From Adiantum capillus-veneris (taxonomy: Eukaryota; Streptophyta; Polypodiopsida; Polypodiales; Pteridaceae): a stretch of DNA of 64,000 bases. This document shows, one piece after another, positions 1 to 11,019 of the stretch. Position 1 is the stretch's first letter; every line of letters begins with the position of its first letter. The stretch is taken from assembly GCA_014529385.2 (NCBI GenBank), contig CM043969.1, positions 68,043,676 to 68,107,675 on the forward strand. The letters are read 5' to 3'. The position numbers were made by a program, and so were the translations under genes. The notes below the pieces were generated by a model that made no database searches, had not been told where the DNA came from, and was given only the letters and a program-made list of their open reading frames with translations.

Positions 1-311
1 GTATTCACATATCAATTTTTCCCAAAAATTTATTTCCAAATACCAATGCACTTAGGATCTCCCCCCAAAAGTACACTTAGTCATATCAATCTTGAACTTT
101 CTACCATAATCCACTTAGTAATAGGATTTTCTATATATAAACACCTTTTTAAAAGTCAATTCACCCATCAATCATTGGCCATTTTCCAAAAGTATTCACA
201 TATCATTTTTTCCCAAAAAATTGTTTTCAAATGCCAATGCACTTATGATCTCACCACAAAAGTACACCTAGTCATATCGATATTGAACTCTCCTACCATA
301 ATCCACTTAAT
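1..311. repeat. Tandem duplication, 191-bp period
   Basis: Positions 1-120 recur at 192-311 with scattered substitutions. Both copies run from GTATTCACATATCA to TAATCCACTTA. The DNA is AT-rich and I see no coding content; reading frames across it are open by chance. Confidence 0.75.
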
Positions 312-494
312 AAACATCAATGCCTGATCTTAGCGACATCACTAACCACATTTAGTCTCCTCCTCAATGCTCATTCAATGGCATCTTTCTCCTTTTGCCA
401 TGGGTGTTTTCCCTAACTAAGAGAAATGCTAATGACACGATCGTTTCATCAAGAGAACGTCACGCCGCAAGGCATTATCTTCCCACATTCTTAC

Positions 495-766
495 AATATG
501 TGGGGGGGCGTGAGCAAGGACTCTTAGGGTATGGAAGTATTTCTCACAATGGAAGTGTTAGCATAATGAGTCTCATACAAGAACACCAAGCCATGTCTAA
601 GCATTTGATAACTCTTGACGGATGACTTCTTAAAAAATGTGGGGAGGGGTGAGCAAGGACTCTTGGCATATGGAACCGTTTCTCACAATGGAAGCGTTTA
701 GCATAATGAGTCTCATTTAAGAACAACAATCCATGTCTAAGCATTTGGTGACTCTTGAGGGATGAA
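495..766. repeat. Tandem duplication, 139-bp period
   Basis: The unit starts near ATGTGGGG and TGAGCAAGGACTCTT and ends near the sequence GGATGA. Its landmark TGAGCAAGGA occurs at 511 and again at 650. The copies differ by point changes and small indels. No gene is recognised. Confidence 0.75.
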
Positions 767-777
767 TTCATTGACCA

Positions 778-1560
778 ATGAGAAATCTCCAAAAAGTGAA
801 CAGTGCAATGGATAAAAAGGATTCAACCATCAAAAAGCTAGAGGACACCATCTCCCACATGAAGAATAAGCGTTTAGGTGCTACGAAGCGCAAGCAGGAT
901 CTATCTGTCATTGAGGCTTTTGCATCTAAAGGAGCTGCTCACAAATGGAAAGTGCTAGCAACAAAAATCTTATTTTGTGATTCAAGAGGTTTGTTTAACA
1001 TATTTTACTAGTGTTTATTAGTTTCTTACTTTATTCAAGAGGCTTGTGAAAGTGAAAGTATTGGTGATTGAGTGAATTTCTTGCATATTTGCTTGACCAA
1101 GGAAGACAACTTGTCTATTCTGGATGCACTAGATGCCAATGCCATGAGAGAGGTGGCACATAAAAGGGTTTTCCAATTTGATAACTTCACGTGATATTCA
1201 AAATGGTTGTGATAAAGTTGGTATCAACACTAGGAGCTACCAAAGGATACATTCATTGTTAAAGGATGCCCTATTATGTTTATCATGGAGAATTTATTTT
1301 TAGTCTTGTGTAAAGTTATACTTGCGAAAAAGGTCTCCAATGAGGATGTTATGTCACATATTGGTGGGTATTTACACATTAAGGATTCAATGCCGATGCC
1401 ATCCACCTCAAAGTGCTCCACAATCAGGAGACCACCACGTCGTCAAAGATGAGGGATTAATCCCACCGTTGATGACCCTTCGTTTTCAAACACAAAATTT
1501 AACAATATTTTTGTGGATTTAAAAAAGTTGGAGCAATGCATGGAGAATTTTTTATGACTT
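778..1560 (+). other. Unrecognised broken coding-like stretch
   Basis: An open frame at 778-1011 (77 codons) is rich in Lys, Asp and Glu and contains a short coiled-coil-like stretch (MDKKDSTIKKLEDTI). Further short open stretches in other frames follow at about 1090-1185 and 1320-1540, so this could be debris of a spliced or frameshifted plant gene. I do not recognise a family and cannot find splice sites that join the pieces. It may equally be chance open sequence. Confidence 0.2.
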
Positions 1561-1845
1561 GCTTGATAAAGGTTTTTATTCTTTTACATGCTTCCAAAAG
1601 TGGTTTAACATTTTTAATTTTTTAGTTTAAAGTAAAAGATTTCGTACTTCTGTAGTTCTTGGATGGGGATTGAATTTTGTGCTTAAGCGAGATGAAGCTC
1701 AAATTGTCAAAGGGTGTTGGCTAGAGCGAATGAGTATAATACTCATGAACAAAATCATGTTCTATTCAAAGCATCCATATTTTGAGGTAGAAACTCATAA
1801 AACTCATAATCTCACATTTGCTATTCAATCGAGGGGGGGCGGCGC

Positions 1846-1847
<2 letters not shown>

Positions 1848-1912
<65 letters not shown>
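1848..1912. repeat. (GA)n microsatellite
   Basis: An almost uninterrupted GA dinucleotide run of about 65 bp, preceded by a short G/C-rich stretch. It ends about 36 bp upstream of the SINE. The Arg-Glu repeat peptide that reads across it is not a gene. Confidence 0.97.
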
Positions 1913-1914
<2 letters not shown>

Positions 1915-1948
1915 TTGGTATAAGGTACATCTAAGTTCCACAGGGAAC

Positions 1949-2330
1949 GTCCCCAAAGAGTTGGTCTAACGGTAAGGCTTTGGCCTCTCAACCTACGGGT
2001 TATGGGTTCAAATCCCCTGTTGGGTCACACTCTAGAGGGACACCTTGTGCTCACTTGGTGTTCACGTTGCTAGGGCTCTTGCCCTTGGACACTCGAGTGC
2101 ATCTTCCTCCTGGGGTGGGTCACCCGAGGAGGAGGTTCCTAGCTGGTTGCTACGAGTTCTCTCTGTCGTTCCCAGCATGTGGTGCATCAATTAGGTGGCC
2201 ATGGTGATGCCTACACGTGGCTCTTGCCCGATGGTACGCGGCCCTTGCCCGACCATGTAACATGGCTAATATTTGGAAGGGATAAGCACCTCCCCCTGTG
2301 GGCCCTCTAGTGTGTTGAAAAAAAAAAAAA
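1949..2330 (+). mobile_element. tRNA-derived SINE, complete
   Basis: A 382-bp short interspersed element. The head carries a tRNA-like RNA polymerase III promoter: box A TGGTCTAACGG at 1962-1972 and box B GGTTCAAATCC at 2005-2015, both fitting the consensus and about 32 bp apart. A tRNA-unrelated body follows and ends in a run of about 13 A. The element is bracketed by a perfect 15-bp target-site duplication, AGTTCCACAGGGAAC, at 1934-1948 and 2331-2345. The duplication plus the poly(A) tail show insertion by target-primed reverse transcription using enzymes supplied by a LINE. It encodes no protein. No second copy was noticed in the window. The intact duplication suggests a fairly recent insertion. 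Confidence 0.93.
1962..2015 (+). promoter_or_regulatory. Internal Pol III promoter (box A/box B) of SINE
   Basis: Box A TGGTCTAACGG (1962-1972) matches TRGYNNARNGG. Box B GGTTCAAATCC (2005-2015) matches GGTTCRANTCC. Their spacing is that of a tRNA gene. The sequence does not fold into a complete tRNA with an acceptor stem, so this is a SINE head and not a tRNA gene. Confidence 0.9.
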
Positions 2331-2345
2331 AGTTCCACAGGGAAC

Positions 2346-3500
2346 ACATGATGTCTTGGCGCGAGTCTTTGAAAGAACAGTGTGGATCACGGATGTCATT
2401 AAAGCACAAATAGCATGCAAAATATTGGCAATATAAGGACGAGGGGACTTTACAGTTGATTGGAATTTGGGTGGTGATTTGGAAACCATAAAGTGTATGC
2501 AAGGTGCAAGCAAGGTGCAAACACCCTCTTGATTTACCCGTTTTGTACTGAAGGATACAAATCCACTCAAAATGCCAAAGGTGGTGCGAGGGAAAACACT
2601 GGAGCGCTAACATTTGAGCAAGGCTTGCCAACAATTGACCGGCAAGGATCAATGCATAATTGTTTGATGCTTGTAGAACCAAATCAATATCTAGCAAGAC
2701 CCTTTCCATGGGTGTGACCATGCCAAGGTGGAGCAATATCAACTACAAAGCTAACAAGTTTAAGTGGAGCCTTCAACAAGGGTAACCCGATTTCAAACTA
2801 TTTCAATCTGGCCTTCATGGAAAGCTTAACCATGATCATAAATTTCTCTATCGTTCTTTATCATCTCACTTTAGTATATATGACATATTTTTCATACATT
2901 CTTTTGATGTTTTGATTACTCTTAATTGTAAAGAAGTGAAGACACTACCCATAATGGTGTGAGCTCTTCTCACTTCACAATATCTCATCACACAAAAATG
3001 CCATACGTCACAACAAAAGAGTTGCATTTTCCATTTTATTCTTTGGAGTAGGTACATTTAGAGGAGTTACAATCACTTATTGGACCACAACAGCAAACAT
3101 GGACCACAAATAGGAAGTTCATGTTGTTTATCCAATTTCATTTGTCAAAACTCCACCAATCAAGTCAATTTTTATGAGGTTTTGAAATTTTCCTTTGTGG
3201 GAAACTTTCAAGAGGTAAGACTACTCAAAGTAGTCTTCATACTCTACTCTAGGTCTATCAATCAATCATCAACCCAATGGGAACACCAATTATGGAAATG
3301 TTTGGGAGTCAAGTTCTCAATCTTCTTGCATAGACCCGTTTTTTTAATGAAGAGAATAACACAATTACGTGTATCAAAACTCAAAAGTCAAAGCTTAAGG
3401 GCAAAATATGCATTCCAATCATCATCCGCTCGTGGTAAAAGTCATGTGCATGATCTACCTAGACAACTAATGTAACTACTAACTTGGTGACATTATGCAA
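2346..3500. other. Intergenic, nothing recognised
   Basis: No conserved coding frame, RNA gene or transposon signature was recognised. The longest open frame, on the minus strand across about 2266-2742, reads partly through the SINE tail, has no family features and is probably fortuitous. Confidence 0.5.
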
Positions 3501-3625
3501 GACTAACTCCCCTTGAAAAGGAGGTGATCCAACCGTACCTTCCGGTATGGCTACCTTGCTACAACTTCAACACTCTAGTCACTAGCCCTACCTTAGGCAT
3601 CTGTCCCCTTGTGGGTAATAATAAC
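3501..3625 (-). pseudogene. rrn16: Plastid 16S rRNA 3'-end fragment (nuclear plastid DNA)
   Basis: Read on the minus strand this is the 3' end of a plastid 16S rRNA gene. It has the conserved terminus GGATCACCTCCTTTTC with the anti-Shine-Dalgarno core (plus-strand GAAAAGGAGGTGATCC at 3515-3530), the region equivalent to GGCTACCTTGTTACGACTTC, and the CAGTCACTAGCCCT block. About 20 bp beyond the rRNA end resemble the plastid rrn16-trnI spacer, which favours a plastid over a mitochondrial or bacterial source. Many differences are C-to-T or G-to-A, as expected of an old, methylated nuclear insertion. Similarity fades beyond about 3625. It is far too short and mutated to be functional. The exact plastid identity is from memory of the conserved 16S end, not from an alignment. 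Confidence 0.85.
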
Positions 3626-4250
3626 AACACTCCCTCTTTTCCTAGAATCCCTAATACATACGTCATATCCTCAATAAATTCATCACCGACACCAAGAGTC
3701 ACCTAAAATCATGTGTATAATTGACCTAAACAAAGACACCACAAAAGTGATGCAACTATCCCTTGATGTCATCCATCTCAATCTCCATATACAGGCATAA
3801 TTGTACTCTCATTTCAAGTTCTAAATGCAAAGTGTCCTAATTCATTTCAACAAGCATAATCTCTCTTTGATCGTCTCTCTCAACTATGAATGCTAGCTTG
3901 GTGAATCCTCCTTAATCCCCAACATCATATGCAAGACGACACTTACCAACACTCTCTTTCACAATGAATCCCTACTCCATACATCATATCCTCGATAAAA
4001 GGAAGAATCTACTACATAGCATCACTTCCAACCCTGACATATCAAAGAGGTTCCTTCCACATTAGAACAGCACAATCAACAATCACTAGTTGAGGCTACG
4101 TACCTTGATTAACTAAAAACGACAAAGGAGAAATGAGCAAAAGTGTAAAGCAACACCTTCCAAATAATTGGGCAAGAAGTGCACTAAGAAAAAAGAAAAG
4201 TGGATGACAATAAATTCATAACTTCATACCTTCTACATACCAATCAAGAC
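3626..4250. other. Intergenic, nothing recognised
   Basis: AT-rich sequence with no recognisable gene. A diverged relative of the following 59-bp repeat may lie at about 4090-4145 (ACGTACCTTGATTAACT). Confidence 0.45.
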
Positions 4251-4417
4251 TACATACCTTGATCAACTCAAACACACAAATTAAAACGAGCAAAAGAGTT
4301 GATCAAGGATACATACCTTGATCAACTCAAACACACACAGTAAAACGAGCAAAAGAGTTGATCAAGGCTACATACCTTGATCAACTCAAACACACACATT
4401 AAAACGAGCAAACGAGT
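4251..4417. repeat. 59-bp tandem repeat with embedded palindrome
   Basis: Nearly three copies start at 4251, 4310 and 4369 (TACATACCTTGATCAACTC...). Each junction contains GTTGATCAAGG and CCTTGATCAAC, perfect 11-bp inverted arms separated by a 7-nt loop, so each unit can form a hairpin. The copies differ at only a few bases. Confidence 0.9.
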
Positions 4418-4864
4418 AGCAATAAGAAACTAAAAAATCTTAAAAAGTTTTGCCACGATGAAGAGTGCCAAGAAAGACGAAAAATAGATGATAAATTCCT
4501 AGCTTCATGGGGTGAATGATCTCTCGCACACACGTACATGATAATCCTCTCATTACGATACTTTTGTGGTGTTGTTTGTGCAAGAAGCACATGGGGACCT
4601 AATAGCCGATGTTGTGCTCAAGCGACCCAAGAGAAACTTGGGTGATGTGGAATTGAATCAACACCTTGTCCATGTTTGCTATCTAAGAATTAGAAGGTTT
4701 AAGTCGCCAAGTAAAGCTCTATATGTGATAATAAGTAAAGAATGACATGCTCAACTCCTTATAGGTAAACACAATCCATCCATAGACGGCGTGCTAAGGA
4801 TTCTTGTGGAAGTACATCAATGACACATGGTCCGATCATAATGATTGTAACCAATGAGCATCAC

Positions 4865-4874
<10 letters not shown>

Positions 4875-4906
<32 letters not shown>
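4875..4906. repeat. (GA)n microsatellite
   Basis: A GA dinucleotide run of about 32 bp downstream of the ORMDL 3' end. Confidence 0.95.
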
Positions 4907-4908
<2 letters not shown>

Positions 4909-4999
4909 CAATCCACGAGACCTCAAAGATTCATCCGACCAGTCTTGAGCTCCAAACTTGTCCTTCAAGAGGGAACAAGGATAACCAATCTACCACACT

Positions 5000-5002
<3 letters not shown>

Positions 5003-5047
<45 letters not shown>
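5003..5047. repeat. (GA)n microsatellite
   Basis: A second GA run of about 45 bp, roughly 240 bp beyond the ORMDL stop codon. It may lie in the 3' UTR or just outside it. Confidence 0.95.
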
Positions 5048-5048
<1 letters not shown>

Positions 5049-5283
5049 ATCTGATCCAAATTCCTGCAAAAGAAACCATTGTATAAGCACATAATCTATG
5101 AAGTTCCCGTCCAGCATTCACACTATACCGCACTATCTCATGTTTCAACCACATATTGATATATTTCACACCCCAGTTTCTGTTATGTGAATAGAAGGCT
5201 AGCCGTTAAAAGCCACACAACCGGCAGGATATCATGTGGAATAGCCATCTTGAGGATCCAGCTTTTTAATTTAGCCAGTCGAC
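5048..5283 (-). other. Probable ORMDL 3' UTR
   Basis: This non-coding stretch directly follows the ORMDL stop codon at 5286-5284 on the minus strand. No clear AATAAA signal was found, so the polyadenylation site is undefined. Confidence 0.4.
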
Positions 5284-5428
5284 TCAAGTTGGGCAATCAG
5301 CATTTATGCCGAAAATGCGAACTTTGTGCATGTTTGGGAACTTGGCAATCACCAAAATGAACACAGCAATTGTGTTCAAGACAAGCCAAGGGTTGCTGTA
5401 ATCGGTTGTATGGCATGCAATCAAGTAC
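5284..5428 (-). other. ORMDL: ORMDL coding exon 3
   Basis: 145 bp. The first G completes the Leu codon begun in exon 2, then YLIACHTTDY follows. It ends with the C-terminal NMHKVRIFGIN motif and a five-residue tail before TGA. The acceptor is TTCGAAG|G. Confidence 0.95.
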
Positions 5429-7900
5429 CTTCGAAGACCAAAAACAAAGTGAGTTAAGAAGAAAGGATACCTTAGGACAAAAGATCCTCAGAACTTGTAA
5501 CCTCTAAAGAACTGTAAACCAGCAAGATCTTATTTATGAAGTCACACCTTCAAAATCAACACATGCAAGGTGGTTGGCAACCACTTCTGAGGCGAAAGTC
5601 CTCCACAGGATTTTTCAAAAAAGTAAATCTCGGATATATATACCTGGATGAATCCAGGATAACCCAAACTGAAAGGTATAGAGTAGTTATCCACAAGACA
5701 ATATAACCATCGGCTCCATCATGCGTAGTAATGACTAAATACTACAACATCCCCACTAACGTTGCAAGTGCTCAATAGTGGGTGTAGAGCAAATGGTCCT
5801 CATAAAAAAGTGGTTTACTTCCTCTAATTGTCTCATCTGAATAACTCCTGATTACTCAGAAAGACCACACACGTATACAGACACATTACCATATGAATGT
5901 ATTGCTATGGCTACCAATAAAGCCCAAAGCAGTGCCAAGAGAGCTAAACCATCTAACCTCATCTTTGAATCTCCATATTGCAAAACAAACATCATCGCAC
6001 TCTCCTAAGAATCAGAATACCCTTTGAAAGGCTTGCTCGCATCTCCATATTGCAAGGCAATTTTCTGTGGAAAACTACCTACCGAATCTTCCACATAGCC
6101 ATACTAATGCCACCTTTGTAATACTCATGGGATGATATCTTGACAATCACACTGTTTATGCGGATGCATGAAAGACCTAACGTCAGTTCCTAACATCGTT
6201 TCAACAAAGAAAATGACAATAGGACACACAGAACCAAGCAATTACAAAAGCTGAGGAACTATAGAGAAGAGAGATGATGGTGCAAGCTTACAAAACAACA
6301 GGAACAACCATCAAGAATTTCCTGTTGCGGGTCAGCTGCCTGCCATTGTCCATCTGTTCCCACCATGTCAACTTATTATACATGCCCTGATCTTCTGAAA
6401 AAGGAGTTCCCTTCCTCCAGTGAAAGGACCAATATGTAATCTGTCAATAGCATCAAACAGTGGAAGAAACAACTATCTGTCAACAATGCAATGTAAAAAA
6501 CCAAAAATATGTATGTTGTAAGATGAAACCACACTATGCCCAATTTCAACTTTGACAACCAAATTTAAAGCAATTGCACTAGGTTCTGAAAGTAAGAAAT
6601 ACCTGAGACCAGCCGTTCCCATTTTTTTCTATACAATTGCTTTTCTTCTAGGAGCATTGGTATCACAACTGTTCCCCCCTTAATCACGATCTCCATAAGA
6701 TCACTCTTCTTTGAGAGGAAAGGATAATCTTAAGGAAATCATTTGCAAGCCACTTCATCTAAGTGGGAAACTCTGCCCCACTATGTCTTGTCTCCAGTTT
6801 TGAGTTCTCTTTTCAGTCCAGTAATTAACTACTTCAGTTCAGCTCGTGGTGTGTGTGTGTGTATTTCACCGCCTTGTCAATGACTTGCTGGTTACAGTGC
6901 TATCACAACACGAATCGACGTTTCTTCTACGGAGAGCCCGTTCCTATTTTCTAGGGACACCATGGATGCAACAGCACCTCGTGACTCACAGAGGAAGAGT
7001 ACGAGCATGTGGAAGAGGAAGTTGGAGACGAGGAAGAAGAATTGCCTACTATATGATATGTACATAGATTACCATGATGTGTGATGTTATGGTTGGAATT
7101 CCAGAAAGTGTCATTTAATGTTCAAACAAGTGATGTGAACCTTTCAAATTGTATATTTGTTTGAGTATACGTGAAAGCTTTTGAACCTCAGTTTTTGACT
7201 TGGGTACTTTAACTATAATTTTTAAAGTCACTTTTAGAGTCATGCTCATAAAAAAGGGCCGCCAAGATGCCATTAGAGCAAATGAACCAAGCTGCAACTT
7301 GGTGGATGACTCAGACAGAGAGCGTGCGTGGCTCTCCGACAATTCTCACTTCGACTCAATCTTATGGAATAAAGAAATACTGCAAGGGGCCTATTTGAGG
7401 TGCCAATGCTTCTAGGAGTGTAACTCCACCACCGCATGTCTCTTCTCTATTGTGCTCTCTCTTTCAAGTTCAAGTTTGTTGTTTCGGTTCAATTCAGAAT
7501 TGTTACAATATTATTACTGCCTGGTCAAGCGACTTGCGGGTTACTGTTGTTATGTCTGCAGACATCAAGATGTGCACCTGAGCTATGTCTGGCCAAGCGT
7601 GAACATGGCCTATGGTTAGGGCAATTAAGAGTCCTATAAACAGGACCCTAGGCTCATTTGTGAGCTCTCTTATGTGATCACTACACTTGGGAGTCTAGGC
7701 CCTTGGCAGCTCTACCCACACACCTCTATTGGTGTGGGCTTGGTGGTATGGGACATCCGCCGGGAGGTGAGTCTGATGTCCACCATCAAGGACGGTTAAG
7801 CTTCTCCGTAGGAGGTTTCCTAGGAAGCTTCCCCTTGAGGTAAGTATCCCGGCTATAAATAGGTGCTGACGAGTGAAGGTGTGATCACTTTGTTCACCGC

Positions 7901-7947
<47 letters not shown>

Positions 7948-10943
7948 TATATATATATACATGTCGTATATCTACTATCATTTTGCTTATTTAGCTAAGT
8001 GCCTTGTGTTAAAGTTCACCTCCGGTATCTCCCAGGAGCAGATCAAGGAGTGGGGGCTGTTTGTGGCTATGCTCGGTTGTACTTGAGGTAGACGTACCTG
8101 TTCACAGCAGTGCACTTCACTGTATTGCCCACCCAGTAGGCTGGCATGAGGCGGGGCCCCCAATCCTAGGGTTTCCCGGGGTCAGTGTCTTGAGTCATCT
8201 ACAGTCATGCTACAAAATATGTGTCCTTGGTCACTTTTCGTGAGTTTACACATTAATTAGCTAATTTCAGCCATTTATGGAGTCGTGGGGTTTTCTAGGC
8301 TGAGTAGGGTAACCTGTGGTTTGTCCTATATAGGCAGCCCCCCCCCCCTTGTACTTATGGCATGTTGTTATGCAGATTACCAACGATTTTGGGCTCTCAC
8401 CGTCTCCCTAGCGTTTTCTCTCTCTAGGGTTTCCAGTTTGTTGCTCATCCTCTCTAGCGTTTTCTTGCAGGCACATCGATCTTCACACACTCGCATTTCT
8501 GCACTTCGATCTCTCTTCTAGCCTGCGCTTCCTCTCCCAAGCGGTCTACACACCTTCGCGGTCGTGCTACTCCCTTGGTGTACTCCCTTCGTGAGATCTG
8601 GTGCCCGTTCGGTGGGCGGTACGCGCTTGTGTCGTGACGGCGAGGAGATCCATCGCGATAGATACGAGATTTATTGGCTGCCCATCATAGAGAGGTGTCT
8701 TGATCATGGTTGCAGACAAGTCTCTCATCCGTTTCACCTTCTTTCCGCTGCACCTTTGACATGGTATCGATTTTTCGCGACGAAAAGAGGCGGTTTGCTG
8801 TTTTTCCTGCCTTTTTCACTCTTTTGGGGCTGATCTCGGCTGTAGTGGACAGAATTGCAGATTTTTTATCTTCTACTTCAACCTAGCCGCATCACGTGCC
8901 CAGATTCTCCAACACCATGGAGAAAAGTGATGATTCTGACACATATTAAGCCCATGGTGACGAAGGACACCATGAGGATGGGATTGGCGGAGGTGGCAAC
9001 ACCGTCAATGAAGAATAAGGAGATTGGTTCGAGTTCTATTCCGACGTAGGTTGTCAACCAATCAAGATACCTATACTCCCTACCTTTCCCTCGGATGAGC
9101 AATTGAATGGAAACAACTATGCCATTTGGAGAGCAACCATGATGGCGGTCTTTGACTCTTACAAGCTTGGAGGATTTGTCTCGAGCAACTTTCAAAGCCA
9201 AAGAACCCGAAGGGAGAGAAGTTAGGGGAGCGTGTCAATGCTCGGATCTAGTCCTTCATTATCCTCAACAGTATACCTGCGGTGATTAGCCACATACGGC
9301 TAATGCAAGATGCGAAGTTAATGTGGGATCGACTTTCTTCTCTTTATGATCGTGTTTCTCCAATGAAGCGGATAGCCCTCGAGGTACACTTGAGAACCTT
9401 GGATCCAAAGCACACTTCCATGCAAAATCACATCAACAAGATGCAGGATCTTCAAGAGGAGATACTTCATATGGGAAAGCTTATTAGTTTGGAGGACATG
9501 GCCATTCAGCTTTTGGCCCAATTGCCTCCCCCGTACACCAACTTCTACTCTTCCTTGATTACCAGTGGCCGATTGAATACTATCGCTTGGGATGAGCTAG
9601 TTCCAGTGGTTTTGGACCAGGAGGAGCAGTTCAAAACGCGGGTTTTCACATGGATGTGGTTTCGACATTCCTCAATGGTGATCTAGAGGAGGAGGTTTAT
9701 GTGGAACAACCTCCAGGGTTCGAGGATCCAGACTTTGCAGACATGGTTTGTAGATTGCTCAAAGGCCTTCTATGGCCTCAAGCAATCCCCTTGAGCGTGG
9801 TACTAGAAGATTGATTCATTTTTCCTACAACACACCTTTCATAGATCTACTGTTGATCTAGACTTGTACATTTACTGTGAGGGAGAGGTAGTGATACTTA
9901 TTATCCTCGACGATCTTGTGATTACAGGTAGCCATGTTGAGCACATCTGCAGTATGATGGCAACCTTGGAAGAGGAGTTTGAGATGACGGATCTTGGCTT
10001 GCTTCATCATTTTCTTGGATTGGAGGTTTGGTAGATAGAGGGGGGCATCTTCCTCTCTCGGGAGCGGTATATTGGAAGCATTTGGTATGACCGAGTGCAA
10101 CTTTATCTCTACTCCCATGGATACCAATCAGAAGTTGTCACAGTATGATCTTCCTCTTTTAGCAGATGCTTCAGAGTATCAGAAACTGGTTGGTTCTCTC
10201 ATTTGGGTTTCCAACACCCGACTTGATGTCAGTTTCTTGGTGGGTCTTCTCAGTTCCTTTATGCAAAAACCCGCCAAGTTACACATGCAACACGCCCTTA
10301 GGACCTTGCGGTATTTGAAGGCGACCAAGTCATTCGGTATTCACTATGCGGCTGGAGCTACGGATTCCCAGGTCATTCTACGAGGATGGAGTGATTCAGA
10401 TTGGGGAGATGGACGACGGTTGACCACAGGTTTTACCTTTTCTTTCGGCTCAGGAGCAGTTTCATGGAGCAACAAGAAATAGCCAACAATAACTGCCTTG
10501 TCTTCCACAGAGGCAGAGTAACGTGTTGTTTGTAGTGCTACATGTGAGTCAGTGTGGATTCGGAGGCTATTTGAAGATGGTCTTTCCACAGCAGAGGACC
10601 ATTATGTACTCAAACTGTTAGATTTACACCACTTTGCTCCTTCACACATAGGTATAGGGAATACATGTATGGCTAGTGTGCCTCCGGGCTGGCCACCCTT
10701 TGCATATGCATTTAGACTGCACTGTCCGGCCACCCACCTTGTCCGAGCGCCCTCATACTTCTATTTTTTCTTGTTGGGTTGTGGGGGCTTTTATCTGGCA
10801 TTGCCCTACCTCCCCTTGGGCACCTATATATGGGGGCAAGGGAGGCACCCACAGTTATAGTCAGACATACGATTGTACTCGTCTTTTCCTCTGGTAGTCA
10901 TGGGGGGCTGATCGCCCCCTCTTCCACACATAGTAGCGTTTGT

Positions 10944-11019
<76 letters not shown>

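Larger units (their letters stand above)
8240..10585 (+). mobile_element. Copia element A, internally deleted
   Basis: A Ty1/copia remnant. A probable 5' LTR with TATA box (CCTATATAGG near 8325) ends at ...TTTGACA (8761). It is followed by TGGTATCGA, a damaged match to the TGGTATCAGAGC primer-binding site. Gag (8917-9640) is then fused directly to the C-terminal half of reverse transcriptase and RNase H (9640-10585), so protease, integrase and the first part of RT are missing. The 3' end is lost before the unrelated LTR at 10616. The start of the 5' LTR is not resolved; 8240 is a guess. Confidence 0.75.

Noticed and set aside
1848-1969. Arg-Glu-repeat reading frames over (GA)n tracts here, at 4875-5047 and at 7695-7946
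   Set aside because: They are translations of dinucleotide microsatellites and have no gene signals.
1962-2030. Possible functional tRNA gene
   Set aside because: Boxes A and B are present, but there is no acceptor stem, the body continues for over 300 bp and ends in poly(A) with a target-site duplication, so it is a SINE.
2266-2742. 158-codon minus-strand open frame
   Set aside because: It overlaps the SINE tail (poly-Phe from poly-A) and shows no family features.
3501-3625. Functional 16S rRNA gene or bacterial contamination
   Set aside because: Only about 100 bp of the rRNA 3' end are present, heavily mutated, and embedded in plant repeat DNA.
4251-4417. CRISPR-like array
   Set aside because: The units are contiguous tandem copies without unique spacers, in plant nuclear DNA.
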